Shown here: positions 22,463 to 30,586 of the stretch, piece after piece
How the letters are laid out: each line of letters begins with the position of its first letter
Position numbering within the stretch: the stretch's first letter is position 1
Origin: Pseudonocardiaceae bacterium
GTDB taxonomy: Bacteria; Actinomycetota; Actinomycetes; Mycobacteriales; Pseudonocardiaceae
Direction: 5' to 3'
DNA: 35,740 bases
NCBI GenBank assembly: GCA_009379845.1
Contig: WHSZ01000062.1
Coordinates: forward strand, 1-35,740
Notes under the pieces: model-generated
Seen by the model: only the letters and a program-made list of their open reading frames with translations
Database searches by the model: none
Told to the model about the DNA's origin: nothing
Program-made: the position numbers and the translations under genes

Positions 22463-23310
22463 CTACCACTACGACCGATCACACCGCACCGGCAACGTAC
22501 GTCCCGGCCGCGGACAGCCTCGGCGAGGTGTTCGCGGCCGGGGAACCGCCACCCCGGCCGAGCGCGCTGTCCTCGTCGGTCACGTTCGGCTGGCGGGCAA
22601 TGCTGAAGATCAAGCACGTCCCCGAGCAGCTGTTCGACGTCACCGTGTTCCCGGTGATCATGACGCTGATGTTCACCTACCTGTTCGGTGGTGCGCTCGC
22701 CGGATCCACAGAGGACTATCTCCAGTTCCTGCTGCCGGGAATCCTGGTGATGAGCGTCGTGATGATCACGATGTACACCGGGGTCGGAGTGAACACCGAC
22801 ATCGAGAAGGGCGTCTTCGACCGGTTCCGCACCCTGCCGATCTGGCGACCGTCCGCGCTGGTCGGCGCGTTGCTAGGGGACATGGTCCGCTACACCATCG
22901 CCTCCACGGTGATCCTGGTGCTCGGGCTGATCCTGGGTTTCCGCCCGGCCGGCGGGTTCGTGGGCGTGCTCGGCGGAGTGGCCCTGCTTGTGGTGTTCTC
23001 CTTCGCGTTCTCCTGGATCTGGACGATGCTCGGCCTGCTGCTGCGCACCGAGCGGTCCGTGATGGGGGTCAGCATGCTGGTGCTGTTCCCTGGAACCTTC
23101 CTGTCCAACGTCTTCGTCGACCCGCGGACGATGCCGAGCTGGCTGCAGGGTTTCGTGGACGTCAACCCGATCAGTCACCTGGTTGCCTCGATACGTGGAC
23201 TGCTGCACGGCAGGTGGGTATCGGACGAGATCACCTGGACTCTGATATCCGCCGCGGTCATCCTGGCGATCTTCGGGACGCTGACGATGCGCCTGTACAA
23301 CAGGAAGTGA
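22459..23310 (+). CDS. DrrB-family ABC-2 type permease
   Basis: 283 residues with about six membrane helices after a cytosolic N-terminus that lies flush with the ATPase. VFPVIMTLMFTYLFGGAL, then DIEKGVFDRFRTLPIWRPSALVGALLGDM, and SMLVLFPGTFLSNVFVDPRTMPSWLQGF are the typical ABC2_membrane segments of DrrB exporters. A 4-base overlap with the ATPase gene assures stoichiometric synthesis. The substrate is unknown. A perfect hairpin follows the stop. Confidence 0.94.
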   Translation: MTTTTTDHTAPATYVPAADSLGEVFAAGEPPPRPSALSSSVTFGWRAMLKIKHVPEQLFDVTVFPVIMTLMFTYLFGGALAGSTEDYLQFLLPGILVMSVVMITMYTGVGVNTDIEKGVFDRFRTLPIWRPSALVGALLGDMVRYTIASTVILVLGLILGFRPAGGFVGVLGGVALLVVFSFAFSWIWTMLGLLLRTERSVMGVSMLVLFPGTFLSNVFVDPRTMPSWLQGFVDVNPISHLVASIRGLLHGRWVSDEITWTLISAAVILAIFGTLTMRLYNRK

Positions 23311-23316
23311 AGGTGC

Positions 23317-23352
23317 GGGATCTCCTGGTGCTCACAACCGCCAGGAGATCCC
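23317..23352. terminator. Bidirectional terminator hairpin overlapping the end of the AAA regulator gene
   Basis: GGGATCTCCTGG (23317-23328) and CCAGGAGATCCC (23341-23352) form a perfect 12-base stem with a 12-base loop, 7 bases after the permease stop. The right arm is also coding: it specifies the Gly-Ile-Ser-Trp codons just before the minus-strand regulator's stop. No U-run follows in either direction, as is common in actinomycetes. Confidence 0.8.
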
Positions 23353-26300
23353 CTCGTCCGGCTGGTAGCGGCAGCTCGCGCCGGTGGCGACGGTCGCCCG
23401 CAAGTATGCGGCAAGCGAGGGGTGGCGATCGTCCAGCTTGCGCAACGTGTCCCTGATCCGCGCGGTCACGGTCTTGCGGGCACGTTCCGACTCGTCGCCG
23501 AGCCGGCGCGGGCGCCCCGCGAGTCCAGCGGCCGCACGCAGCTCGTGCAGCAGCGCCTCGCGTTCCCGGTCGAGCGACGCGGCCCGGTCGTCGTCGCCGC
23601 GCTGCGTCGCCCTTTCGATCTCGTCGTCCAGCACGGTGAGGCGCTGCTTGTACCGGGACTTGGCTTCCTCGTCGAGGACGCTGTCCCCGCCGAGTTTTCC
23701 CGCGGCGACAACGACGTCGCCGCCTTCGGGATTCAGCAACCGCACGACAGGGATGTCGACACCCGGCCTGGTGAGCAGGTAATGGATATCTCGCAGGCCC
23801 TTGGTATCCGGCAGGTGCACCGTGCGGCCATCCATCCGCAACGACCAGACGTCGCCGGTCAGCCGGAACTCGTTGTCGTGCGGATGTTCCTCGGTGTCCA
23901 TAGTAGACCTGACTCGCCGCACGCGGTCGGCGATGTGCCGCATGCCGATCTCGTCGGCCTCGCGTGCCAGCTCGTCGAGCAAGGTGAAGGCGGTGCTCTC
24001 GTCGCCGGTCGAGCCGCGGGCAAGCAGCGCATCGGCAAGCCCGGCGCGTGCCTCTATCGACCACGGCCGCGCGCCGAGCAGATCCGCGGAAGTCCGTGCC
24101 ACGCCGAACTTCTCGATCGCGTCGTCCCAGCGCTGCTGCGCGGCGTCCAGCACGGCCAACCAGTGCACGACCGGACCGCTGATGTCGCATCCGGACAGCG
24201 ACACCAGCCACTGACCGGTGTGCGGCAGGAGCGCCGCCCTGGCCCGCTCGCACAGTTCGGGATCGCGCGAGGCGGCCGCGGCCTGTGCCTGGAACCGCAG
24301 CCACAGCGGCATGAACGAACGCGGGAAGGGCTCGTCCTCCACCGGAACCTCGGCGAGATAACGCAGCGCGGGATCGACGGTCCCGTTGTGCACGGCCGTG
24401 ATGGCCTCGAGCAGGTGGGGAAAGGGGTAGTCCCGCTCGTTCAGCGACCGGACCACTTCGGCCAACTCGTCGAACCGGCCCTGAAGTAGCAGCAGCGCCC
24501 ACCGGACGTGGTCCACGATGAAGGGGATGTGATTGTTGTCGGGCCCTGGCAAGCTCATCGCCCGCTCGAAGTACGACTCGGCATCCGCGAAGTGACCCGT
24601 GAACGTCGCGATGATGCCCTGATCGAGCAGCGCGCCGATCCGCATGCGGGTATCGCCATCGCGTTCTGTCATGCTGACGAAGGCCCGCAGCGGCTCGAGA
24701 TAACCGGGATCGCCCTGCTCAACCAGTGCTACCCAGCGCAACGATGTCGCGAACTGCTCCGCCTCGGCGTCCGAGGTGCGACGAGCCACGGCAGCCCACT
24801 CTTCGGTCAGCTTCGCGCGTTCGGCGGCAGCACCAGGCCCCCCAATCGTGTCGTGCAGCATCCACAAGCTGAAGCCCAACGTCTCGTCGTCCCCGCCGCG
24901 CCGCGCGATCATTCCGATGTGGATGGTCAGGTCGGTAGCGAGCTGCTGGAGCGATCTGTCCTCGGTCGCTGCGGAGTCCTGCGGCACCAGCTTGCGGTGC
25001 GCCTCGCGAAGGAGTTCCGCCTTCAGCTCACCGTGGTCGTCGCGATGACCCTTCTGGTACACGGTCAGCGCCGCGCGTGCCAGCAGGTCGGGCTGGTCGA
25101 GCTCGCGGGCCAGCTCCGCGGCGTCGGACAGTACGGCCCACCCGTCATCGTCGTTGCCACCGTGGTGGTGCAGTCCGAGGCCGAGCTCGAGGCCGATCAG
25201 CACGCGCTTGCGGGGGTCATCGGGCTTCGTCACCTCCAGTGCCCGGCGGTAGTGCCCGATCGACTCCTCGAACGCCATCCGGCGACCGGCATCGCGTGCG
25301 GCGGCGAGTAGCAGCTCAGCCGCACGGCCGGGCTCCAGCTCGTCGCCCGCGAGGTAGGCGTGGCTGGCGAGGTCGGCTGGGAAGATCCGCTCGGCGAGGG
25401 CGGCCGAGCGATCCAGCGCCCGTACCACCGAGGCGTGCCGAGCACGGGCTTCCGCGTCGTCGAGCGAGTCGTGCAGCGTCTCCCTGACCAGATCGTGCGC
25501 GAAGGCGAACCTGCCGGCTCCAAGTGACACCATGAGCCTGGCTGCCACCGCCTGCTCGAGCAGCCGATCCACGTGAGCGACCGGCAACTCCGCCGTGGCC
25601 GCGAGCACCTGGCGGTGGAACTCGCGGCCGAGCACCGACGCGTCGGAAAGCAGCCGGGCGACGGGGCCGGACAGCAGGGAAAGCCTGCGCCGCACCGCGT
25701 CGCGCACGCCAGGGGCGATGGTGGTTACCGAGCCGCCGCCGTGCCAGAGGCGGGCGGTCTGCTCCACGAAGAACGGGTTGCCACCGGTGCGCCGGTGCAC
25801 CTCGGCCACCAGCTCGTCGTCCGGCTCGTCGCCAACCGTGCTGACCATCAATCTGGCGACCTCGCCCGGCCGCAGTCCGGTCAGCGTCACCGTCCTCGCC
25901 TTCGCGACCAGCGACATCATCTGCGGCCGCAACGCGTGCTCGGTCGTCTCCACCTCGACGTCCCGGTAGGTTCCCACCAGCAGCAGCCGCTCGAACCAGG
26001 TGTGCTGCGCCGCGAATTCCAGCAGCTTCAGCGAGGCAACGTCCGCCCAGTGCAGGTCGTCGAGCACGACCACAACCGGGCGGCTCTGCGAGATCGACAC
26101 CAGCGCGGTCGTCACCGCGTCGTAGACCTGGAACCCGTCCGCCACCCCGGTTCCGGCGGATTCGCCGAGCAGCACCGGCAAGCCGCTGCCGGCGGCCTGC
26201 TCGATCGCCGCCCACTGTTCCACGGTAGTGCCGCGCCGCAGACCCCGCAGGACCTGCACCCACGGCCAGTAACCCGGTGCACCGCCGGAATCCCAGCACG

Positions 26301-26484
26301 AACCGCTGAGGACAAGGGCGCCCCGCCGGCGAGCCTCCTCGGCGGCATCGGTCACCAGCGTTGTCTTGCCGATTCCGGCCTCCCCGGTGACCAGCACGAG
26401 ACCGCCGTGACTCCGGGCCGCTCGATCGATCTCGGACCGCAGAATCCCGGCCGGATGCTCCCTCCCGATGAGAACCGGTGCCAT
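23332..26484 (-). CDS. Large AAA-ATPase/TPR regulator (LuxR-LAL-like without LuxR domain)
   Basis: 1050 residues. N-terminal AAA_16 ATPase: GEAGIGKTTLV (Walker A, ~34-44) and VVVVLDDLHWADVASL (Walker B, ~136-151), then GGNPFFVEQ and FAHDLVRETL, as in LAL regulators. A long TPR-like helical region follows (~380-870). The end is not a LuxR helix-turn-helix. It is a distinct domain: GDVWSLRMDGRTVHLPDTKGL, then a charged coiled segment, then ERARKTVTARIRDTLRKLDDRHPSLAAYL. This occurs in many actinomycete AAA regulators and may act in place of a DNA-binding domain. It is divergent from the GlxA-type regulator and converges on the DrrAB operon. The effector and target are unknown. Confidence 0.85.
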   Translation of the reverse strand: MAPVLIGREHPAGILRSEIDRAARSHGGLVLVTGEAGIGKTTLVTDAAEEARRRGALVLSGSCWDSGGAPGYWPWVQVLRGLRRGTTVEQWAAIEQAAGSGLPVLLGESAGTGVADGFQVYDAVTTALVSISQSRPVVVVLDDLHWADVASLKLLEFAAQHTWFERLLLVGTYRDVEVETTEHALRPQMMSLVAKARTVTLTGLRPGEVARLMVSTVGDEPDDELVAEVHRRTGGNPFFVEQTARLWHGGGSVTTIAPGVRDAVRRRLSLLSGPVARLLSDASVLGREFHRQVLAATAELPVAHVDRLLEQAVAARLMVSLGAGRFAFAHDLVRETLHDSLDDAEARARHASVVRALDRSAALAERIFPADLASHAYLAGDELEPGRAAELLLAAARDAGRRMAFEESIGHYRRALEVTKPDDPRKRVLIGLELGLGLHHHGGNDDDGWAVLSDAAELARELDQPDLLARAALTVYQKGHRDDHGELKAELLREAHRKLVPQDSAATEDRSLQQLATDLTIHIGMIARRGGDDETLGFSLWMLHDTIGGPGAAAERAKLTEEWAAVARRTSDAEAEQFATSLRWVALVEQGDPGYLEPLRAFVSMTERDGDTRMRIGALLDQGIIATFTGHFADAESYFERAMSLPGPDNNHIPFIVDHVRWALLLLQGRFDELAEVVRSLNERDYPFPHLLEAITAVHNGTVDPALRYLAEVPVEDEPFPRSFMPLWLRFQAQAAAASRDPELCERARAALLPHTGQWLVSLSGCDISGPVVHWLAVLDAAQQRWDDAIEKFGVARTSADLLGARPWSIEARAGLADALLARGSTGDESTAFTLLDELAREADEIGMRHIADRVRRVRSTMDTEEHPHDNEFRLTGDVWSLRMDGRTVHLPDTKGLRDIHYLLTRPGVDIPVVRLLNPEGGDVVVAAGKLGGDSVLDEEAKSRYKQRLTVLDDEIERATQRGDDDRAASLDREREALLHELRAAAGLAGRPRRLGDESERARKTVTARIRDTLRKLDDRHPSLAAYLRATVATGASCRYQPDEGISWRL

Positions 26485-26570
26485 GCCGAAAACGGTAGTC
26501 GCCCGCGGGCCGGGGCGTACTACGTCAGCTACCGCGGCGTCCGGGCACGCTCACCACATAACGCAATGCT

Positions 26571-26602
26571 GGCTAGATAGATAAATGTGCAAGAATCTAG
26601 CC
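26571..26602. promoter_or_regulatory. Inverted repeat abutting the GlxA-type regulator start codon
   Basis: GGCTAGAT (26571-26578) and ATCTAGCC (26595-26602) are perfect 8-base arms 16 bases apart; the right arm ends at the base before ATG 26603. The CTAGAT/ATCTAG core is the same as in the palindrome at 20803-20827. Position suggests an operator, or an RNA hairpin controlling initiation, in the 118-base divergent gap. Confidence 0.55.
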
Positions 26603-27601
26603 ATGGCGGTCTTCCAGCGTTCCGGTCGGCACCGGGTCGCCGTCCTGGTACGCCACGGTGTGATGCCAATGGAGCTGGGCCTGGTGCACCAGATGTTCGG
26701 CCAGGCGCGGTCCGCGAGCGGTGAACCGCTGTATGAGGTCGTGACCTGCACGCTCCTCCCCGGCGCGGTCCGCACCGACGCCGATTTCCCGATCCACGTC
26801 GCGCATGGTCCGGAAGCGCTCGCCGAAGCGGATACCGTGATCGTCCCTGCCACCCACGAACCCGACGAGACCGAAACCGAAGGCCGCCTCGGCGCCCAGC
26901 TCGCGGAGGCCTTCGACGGCATCCAGCCGGAAACCCGGATCGCATCGATCTGCACGGGCGCCTTCGTACTGGCGGCCGCGGGTCTGCTCACCGGCAGGCG
27001 AGCGACGACGCACTGGAAGTCCGTGGACCAGTTCCGGCGCCTGTATCCGGACGTCAACCTGGATCCTGATGTGCTCTACACCGACGAGGGCGATGTGCTC
27101 ACCTCGGCAGGGGAGGCTTCCGGTATCGATCTGTGCCTGCACATGATCCGCGGCGATCACGGCGCGGCGGTGGCCAACGACGTCGCGCGCAGCACGGTCG
27201 TGCCACCACATCGGGACGGCGGCCAGGCACAGTTCATCCGGCGGCCAGTACCCGAGCCGCAGGTCTCCTCCACGGGGGCGGCTCGCGCCTGGGCGCTCGA
27301 GCACCTCGATCGCCCGCTCACGCTGCGGGAGCTGGCCGGGCGGGAGTCGATGAGCATCCGGACGTTCAATCGCCGGTTCCGCGAGGAGGTCGGGATCACC
27401 CCGATGCAATGGCTTGGCCAGCGGCGTATCGAGCGCGCCCGGCAACTGCTCGAGGAGACGGACCTGCCCGTCGAGGCGATCGCCACGGAGGCCGGCTTCG
27501 GCACCACGGCTTCGCTGCGGCAGCACTTGCACGCGGCACTGGGCATCTCGCCGACCGCCTACCGCAGCACGTTTCGTGGCCCGGTCGACGCCGTGCCGTA
27601 G
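26603..27601 (+). CDS. GlxA-family regulator (DJ-1/PfpI domain plus AraC-type HTH)
   Basis: 332 residues from ATG 26603; another in-frame ATG lies 18 bases upstream, inside the inverted repeat. The DJ-1/PfpI domain (~10-190) includes ASICTGAFVLAAAGLLTGRRATTHW, whose cysteine sits at the nucleophile elbow. The AraC domain (~220-325) has LTLRELAGRESMSIRTFNRRFREEVGITPMQWL and VEAIATEAGFGTTASLRQHL. Such proteins are transcriptional activators of catabolic or nitrogen-related genes and are typically not enzymes. No ribosome site is evident. It is divergent from the AAA regulator; its target is not obvious. Confidence 0.92.
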   Translation: MAVFQRSGRHRVAVLVRHGVMPMELGLVHQMFGQARSASGEPLYEVVTCTLLPGAVRTDADFPIHVAHGPEALAEADTVIVPATHEPDETETEGRLGAQLAEAFDGIQPETRIASICTGAFVLAAAGLLTGRRATTHWKSVDQFRRLYPDVNLDPDVLYTDEGDVLTSAGEASGIDLCLHMIRGDHGAAVANDVARSTVVPPHRDGGQAQFIRRPVPEPQVSSTGAARAWALEHLDRPLTLRELAGRESMSIRTFNRRFREEVGITPMQWLGQRRIERARQLLEETDLPVEAIATEAGFGTTASLRQHLHAALGISPTAYRSTFRGPVDAVP

Positions 27602-27646
27602 GCCATCATCGGAGCCCGCTACGCGTCGAGCCCGTGGACGCGCTTC

Positions 27647-27678
27647 TTGACCTTCGAGTCGACTCGAAGGTTTACCGT
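27647..27678 (+). promoter_or_regulatory. MerR-type promoter with 22-bp perfect palindrome
   Basis: TTGACC (27647-27652) and TACCGT (27673-27678) are 20 bases apart, the over-long spacing typical of MerR-controlled promoters. A perfect 22-base palindrome (27650-27671, half-site ACCTTCGAGTC) fills the spacer. With this -10, transcription would start at about 27685, the A of the regulator's own ATG, giving a leaderless mRNA. Confidence 0.75.
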
Positions 27679-27684
27679 CGAATC

Positions 27685-28398
27685 ATGAGCAGCTATCGGA
27701 TATCGCAGGTTGCCGATCGATCCGGGATTCCGGCGACCACGCTGCGGTTCTACAAGCAGGCCGGGTTGCTGCCGGCCGAGCGCACCGCGTCCGGCTACCG
27801 CAGCTATGACGACGGCACGCTTGAGCGGCTCGCCTTCATCTCCTCAGCCAAGCACTTGGGCCTACCGCTCGAGGAGATCGCGGACCTGCTGACGGTATGG
27901 GAAAGCGGCGCGTGTGCCGACGTCCGCGACCGGCTACGCCCGATGGTGGCTGCCAGGGTGGCGGACGCCGAACGGCGCACCGCCGAGCTGGCCGCGTTCA
28001 GCGCCGAGCTGCATACCGCGCTGTGCCGGCTGGACGACATGCCGGCCAAGTCGGGGCGGTGCGATGCGGAATGCGATTTCCTGCACCCGTCGGTGGATAC
28101 CGAGCGGTGGCGGGACGCACCGATCGCCTGCACGCTCTCGGCGGTCGACCAGGGAGAGCGAGCCGGCACTTGGCGCGAGCTGGTTGCGGACGCCGAGCGG
28201 CAGCCGATCACCGACGGCGTCCGGCTGACCGTGCCGGTCACGCTGGCAGGGCGAATCGCCGAACTGGCCGCCGCGGAGCAGCGGTGCTGCCCGTTCTTCG
28301 ACTTCCACCTTCGGTTTGCCGGTGAGTTGCTGCACGTCGACGTTCGCGCCCCCGCACACGCCGGCGAATTGCTCACCGATCTGTTCGGCCCCGCCTAG
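27685..28398 (+). CDS. MerR-family regulator with cysteine-rich C-terminal domain
   Basis: 237 residues. The winged helix (~1-70) reads YRISQVADRSGIPATTLRFYKQAGLLPAERTASGYRSYD. A coiled dimerisation helix follows (~75-125). The C-terminal half contains GRCDAECDFLHP and AAEQRCCPFFDFHL, so four to five cysteines could bind a metal or react with thiol-active agents. AEQRCCPFF is a recurrent motif of actinomycete MerR proteins of unknown ligand. The gene is probably leaderless and autoregulated through the palindrome in its promoter. No metal transporter adjoins it, so the wider target is unknown. Confidence 0.88.
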   Translation: MSSYRISQVADRSGIPATTLRFYKQAGLLPAERTASGYRSYDDGTLERLAFISSAKHLGLPLEEIADLLTVWESGACADVRDRLRPMVAARVADAERRTAELAAFSAELHTALCRLDDMPAKSGRCDAECDFLHPSVDTERWRDAPIACTLSAVDQGERAGTWRELVADAERQPITDGVRLTVPVTLAGRIAELAAAEQRCCPFFDFHLRFAGELLHVDVRAPAHAGELLTDLFGPA

Positions 28399-28457
28399 CG
28401 CGATATCGCTCGGTGGGCTGAGCCGGTCGACGGCGGGAAGCTGCGCGCCTGCCAGAC

Positions 28458-29111
28458 CTAGGTCGCGGACAGCGCCAGGCTTTCCGGGATCGCGTCGAAG
28501 GCTTCCTCAACGCCGCGCACGAGTTCCTTTCGATCGCCGCGCAGTCCGGCTTGCCGCGCCATGCGGATCCAGTTCTTGGCGCCGCAACGCCAGGCGGCGA
28601 GGCAGAACTCGCCAAGTAGCCGCAGCCGAACGTCATCCCGGCTGTCGATGCCGAGCTTTTCTTCCAGCTGCTCGACGAGTCGCTGCTGAACGATCATGGA
28701 CAACATGAGGCTGCGATTCTGCAGCGCGGGCGTGTGCCCGATGAGCCCGCGAGTCGCGATGAAGCGCTCGTGCCAGTCGTCGTCGAGCCCGAAAACCGCC
28801 GAGGAAAGCGCCTCGCGGAGCTCGGTCAAGATCGGGCCGTGGAACTCCCTGCCCGCAACCTCGGCGAGGTAGGCGTCCCACAACTCCAGCTCGGCGGCTA
28901 TCGCAACGTCTTCCTTCGACGCGAAGTTGCGGAAGAACGTCCGCTTGGAAATTTCCACCGCGTCCACCAGCTCGTCCAGCGTGGTCTCCTCGAAGCCCTT
29001 GTCGAGGAACAGCCGCAGGGCCGCATCGGCCAGCGCCCGCCTGGTGCGCAGCTTCTTGCGCTCGCGCAGCGGCAGGACCCGGTCCGCATCGGCGGTGGTG
29101 TGTGTCCCCAT
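28458..29111 (-). CDS. TetR-family transcriptional repressor
   Basis: 217 residues. The HTH occupies ~17-65: LRTRRALADAALRLFLDKGFEETTLDELVDAVEISKRTFFRNFASKEDVA. The remainder is the helical ligand-binding domain, with LEKLGIDSRDDVRLRLLGEFCLAAWRCG. The gene is divergent from the leader ORF and MFS exporter and likely represses them and itself through the palindrome at 29183-29197, with an exporter substrate as likely inducer. It converges with the MerR gene, 59 bases apart. Confidence 0.92.
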   Translation of the reverse strand: MGTHTTADADRVLPLRERKKLRTRRALADAALRLFLDKGFEETTLDELVDAVEISKRTFFRNFASKEDVAIAAELELWDAYLAEVAGREFHGPILTELREALSSAVFGLDDDWHERFIATRGLIGHTPALQNRSLMLSMIVQQRLVEQLEEKLGIDSRDDVRLRLLGEFCLAAWRCGAKNWIRMARQAGLRGDRKELVRGVEEAFDAIPESLALSAT

Positions 29112-29177
29112 AGCCGGTCAGTCTAGCTTGAAGCACCCGAGTAGCAAAAGCCCCTGGTAAACATACGCCACTCGTAC

Positions 29178-29197
29178 TACTATGCCACTCAGTGGCA
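29178..29197 (+). promoter_or_regulatory. -10 element and TetR-type operator of the MFS operon
   Basis: TACTAT (29178-29183) resembles a -10 box; TGGTAA lies 17 bases upstream as a weak -35. TGCCACTCAGTGGCA (29183-29197) is a perfect odd-centred palindrome that covers the predicted start site, with an additional GCCACTC half-site at 29167-29173. This layout fits repression by the divergent TetR protein. Confidence 0.6.
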
Positions 29198-29217
29198 ACA
29201 TACGACGAGGAGACGCG

Positions 29218-29280
29218 ATGTCGAACCAGTTTCCCGATACCACCCGATCCGAGATCAGCACAGCCATTGGAGGCTCCTAA
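29218..29280 (+). CDS. 20-codon leader peptide coupled to the MFS gene
   Basis: ATG at 29218, preceded by GAGGAG (29207-29212), encodes MSNQFPDTTRSEISTAIGGS and stops at a TAA that overlaps the MFS ATG (TAATG). Its last codons contain the GGAGG used as the MFS ribosome site. The peptide has no helix-forming or membrane character. A translated leader that hands ribosomes to the transporter, possibly with drug-dependent stalling, is plausible; it could also be the shortened relic of an upstream gene. Confidence 0.6.
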   Translation: MSNQFPDTTRSEISTAIGGS

Positions 29281-30491
29281 TGACCACCATCCCAGTCGAA
29301 TCCGATTCCACCGTTGGTAACCGGGTGATGCTCAGCGTGCTGTTGCTCGCCTCCACGCTCGGCGTGATGGGCGGGGCGATCGTGGTGCCCGTGCTCGAGG
29401 TGATCCGAGGGGACCTCGGAGTCAGCGGCACCGCATCCGGATTCATCATCACAGCCCACGGGCTCGCGATCGCCCTCGCCAGCCCGCTGATGGGCAGGCT
29501 GATCGACCGGTTCGGCGTTCGTGTGCCGATGGTGGGCGGTCTGGTGCTGTACGGCATCGCGGGCGGAGCCGGGGTGGTGATCACCTCGTTCCCGGCACTG
29601 ATCGTCAGCCGGCTGCTGTTCGGCGTCGGCGCCGCCGCGGTGTTCAGCGGCACCACGGTAGCGCTGCTCTCCCTCTACCGAGGCAAGGCCCGGGACCGGG
29701 TCATGGGCTGGCGCACCACCGCGACCAGCCTTGGCGGCCTCGCCTGGCCGTTGCTCGGCGGCGCGCTCGGCGGGATCTCTTGGCACGCGACGTTTTCCAT
29801 CTACCTCGTCGGCATCCCGATCGCCATCGCGGCGATATTCACCCTGCCGAACACCCGGGCCGATGACGCGCAGCGGAACAACGGCGGGGTGATCCGATTA
29901 CTGCGCCAGCGCCCCAAGTTGTTCGGCTTCTACGGGTTGATGGTCTCGATGGCCCTCCTGACCTACGCGATGGCGGTGTTCCTCCCGCAGCGGCTGGCCG
30001 AAATCGGCATCAGGGCGCCCCTGCTGGTTTCCATTTACGCGGTGGTCGGCGGCGCCGTCATGGCCAGCCTGATCGGGTTGGTCTACGCGAAGCTCCGGGA
30101 ACGGCTCGGCTACGCGGCACTGCTGCGCATCGCCGCGACCGCTTGGATGATCGGATTCCTGATTTACGGGACGGTCAGCCAGCCCGTCGTAATGCTGATC
30201 GCACCGCTGCTACTCGGCGGGGCGCAAGGAATCCTGCTGCCGGCGATCACCGTGCTGATCGACGAGACGGCCGGTCCGCAACTACGCGCGAAGGCAGCGG
30301 CACTGGGCGGGACGGCGATCTTCGCCGGCCAGTTCGCGTCACCGCTGATCCTCGGCCCGCTGATCGACGCGACCACCACCACGACCGGTTTCCTTGCATC
30401 CGCAGCGTTCGCAGCGGTAGTCCTCATCGTCCTGCTGGTTGTCCGGGTCTCGACACCCGCAACCGCCATCCCCGAACCCGCGGTGCCATGA
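29280..30491 (+). CDS. Major facilitator superfamily exporter
   Basis: 403 residues with about twelve membrane helices. LMGRLIDRFGVRVPMVGG (~residues 71-88) is the MFS loop 2-3 motif (D-R-x-G-R/V), and SRLLFGVGAAAVFSGTTVALLSLY is the motif-B-like helix 4 region. The sequence resembles small-molecule/drug efflux MFS proteins rather than sugar permeases. It is translationally coupled to the 20-codon leader and controlled in all likelihood by the divergent TetR. The transported compound is unknown. Confidence 0.92.
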   Translation: MTTIPVESDSTVGNRVMLSVLLLASTLGVMGGAIVVPVLEVIRGDLGVSGTASGFIITAHGLAIALASPLMGRLIDRFGVRVPMVGGLVLYGIAGGAGVVITSFPALIVSRLLFGVGAAAVFSGTTVALLSLYRGKARDRVMGWRTTATSLGGLAWPLLGGALGGISWHATFSIYLVGIPIAIAAIFTLPNTRADDAQRNNGGVIRLLRQRPKLFGFYGLMVSMALLTYAMAVFLPQRLAEIGIRAPLLVSIYAVVGGAVMASLIGLVYAKLRERLGYAALLRIAATAWMIGFLIYGTVSQPVVMLIAPLLLGGAQGILLPAITVLIDETAGPQLRAKAAALGGTAIFAGQFASPLILGPLIDATTTTTGFLASAAFAAVVLIVLLVVRVSTPATAIPEPAVP

Positions 30492-30545
30492 TTGCGCTCC
30501 CCGGAAGCACGGCGCCACCGCACGGCGCAGTTCGGGACGATGGTG

Positions 30546-30586
30546 TGATCCGGGTCGGCGTGCCGCTTGCCCGGTCCCCGGGATCA
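30546..30586. terminator. Hairpin between convergent MFS and GMC genes
   Basis: TGATCCGGG (30546-30554) pairs with CCCGGGATCA (30577-30586) with one bulged base; the loop is 22 bases. The right arm overlaps the GMC stop codon (30584-30586), so the hairpin could end transcription from both sides. Confidence 0.55.
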
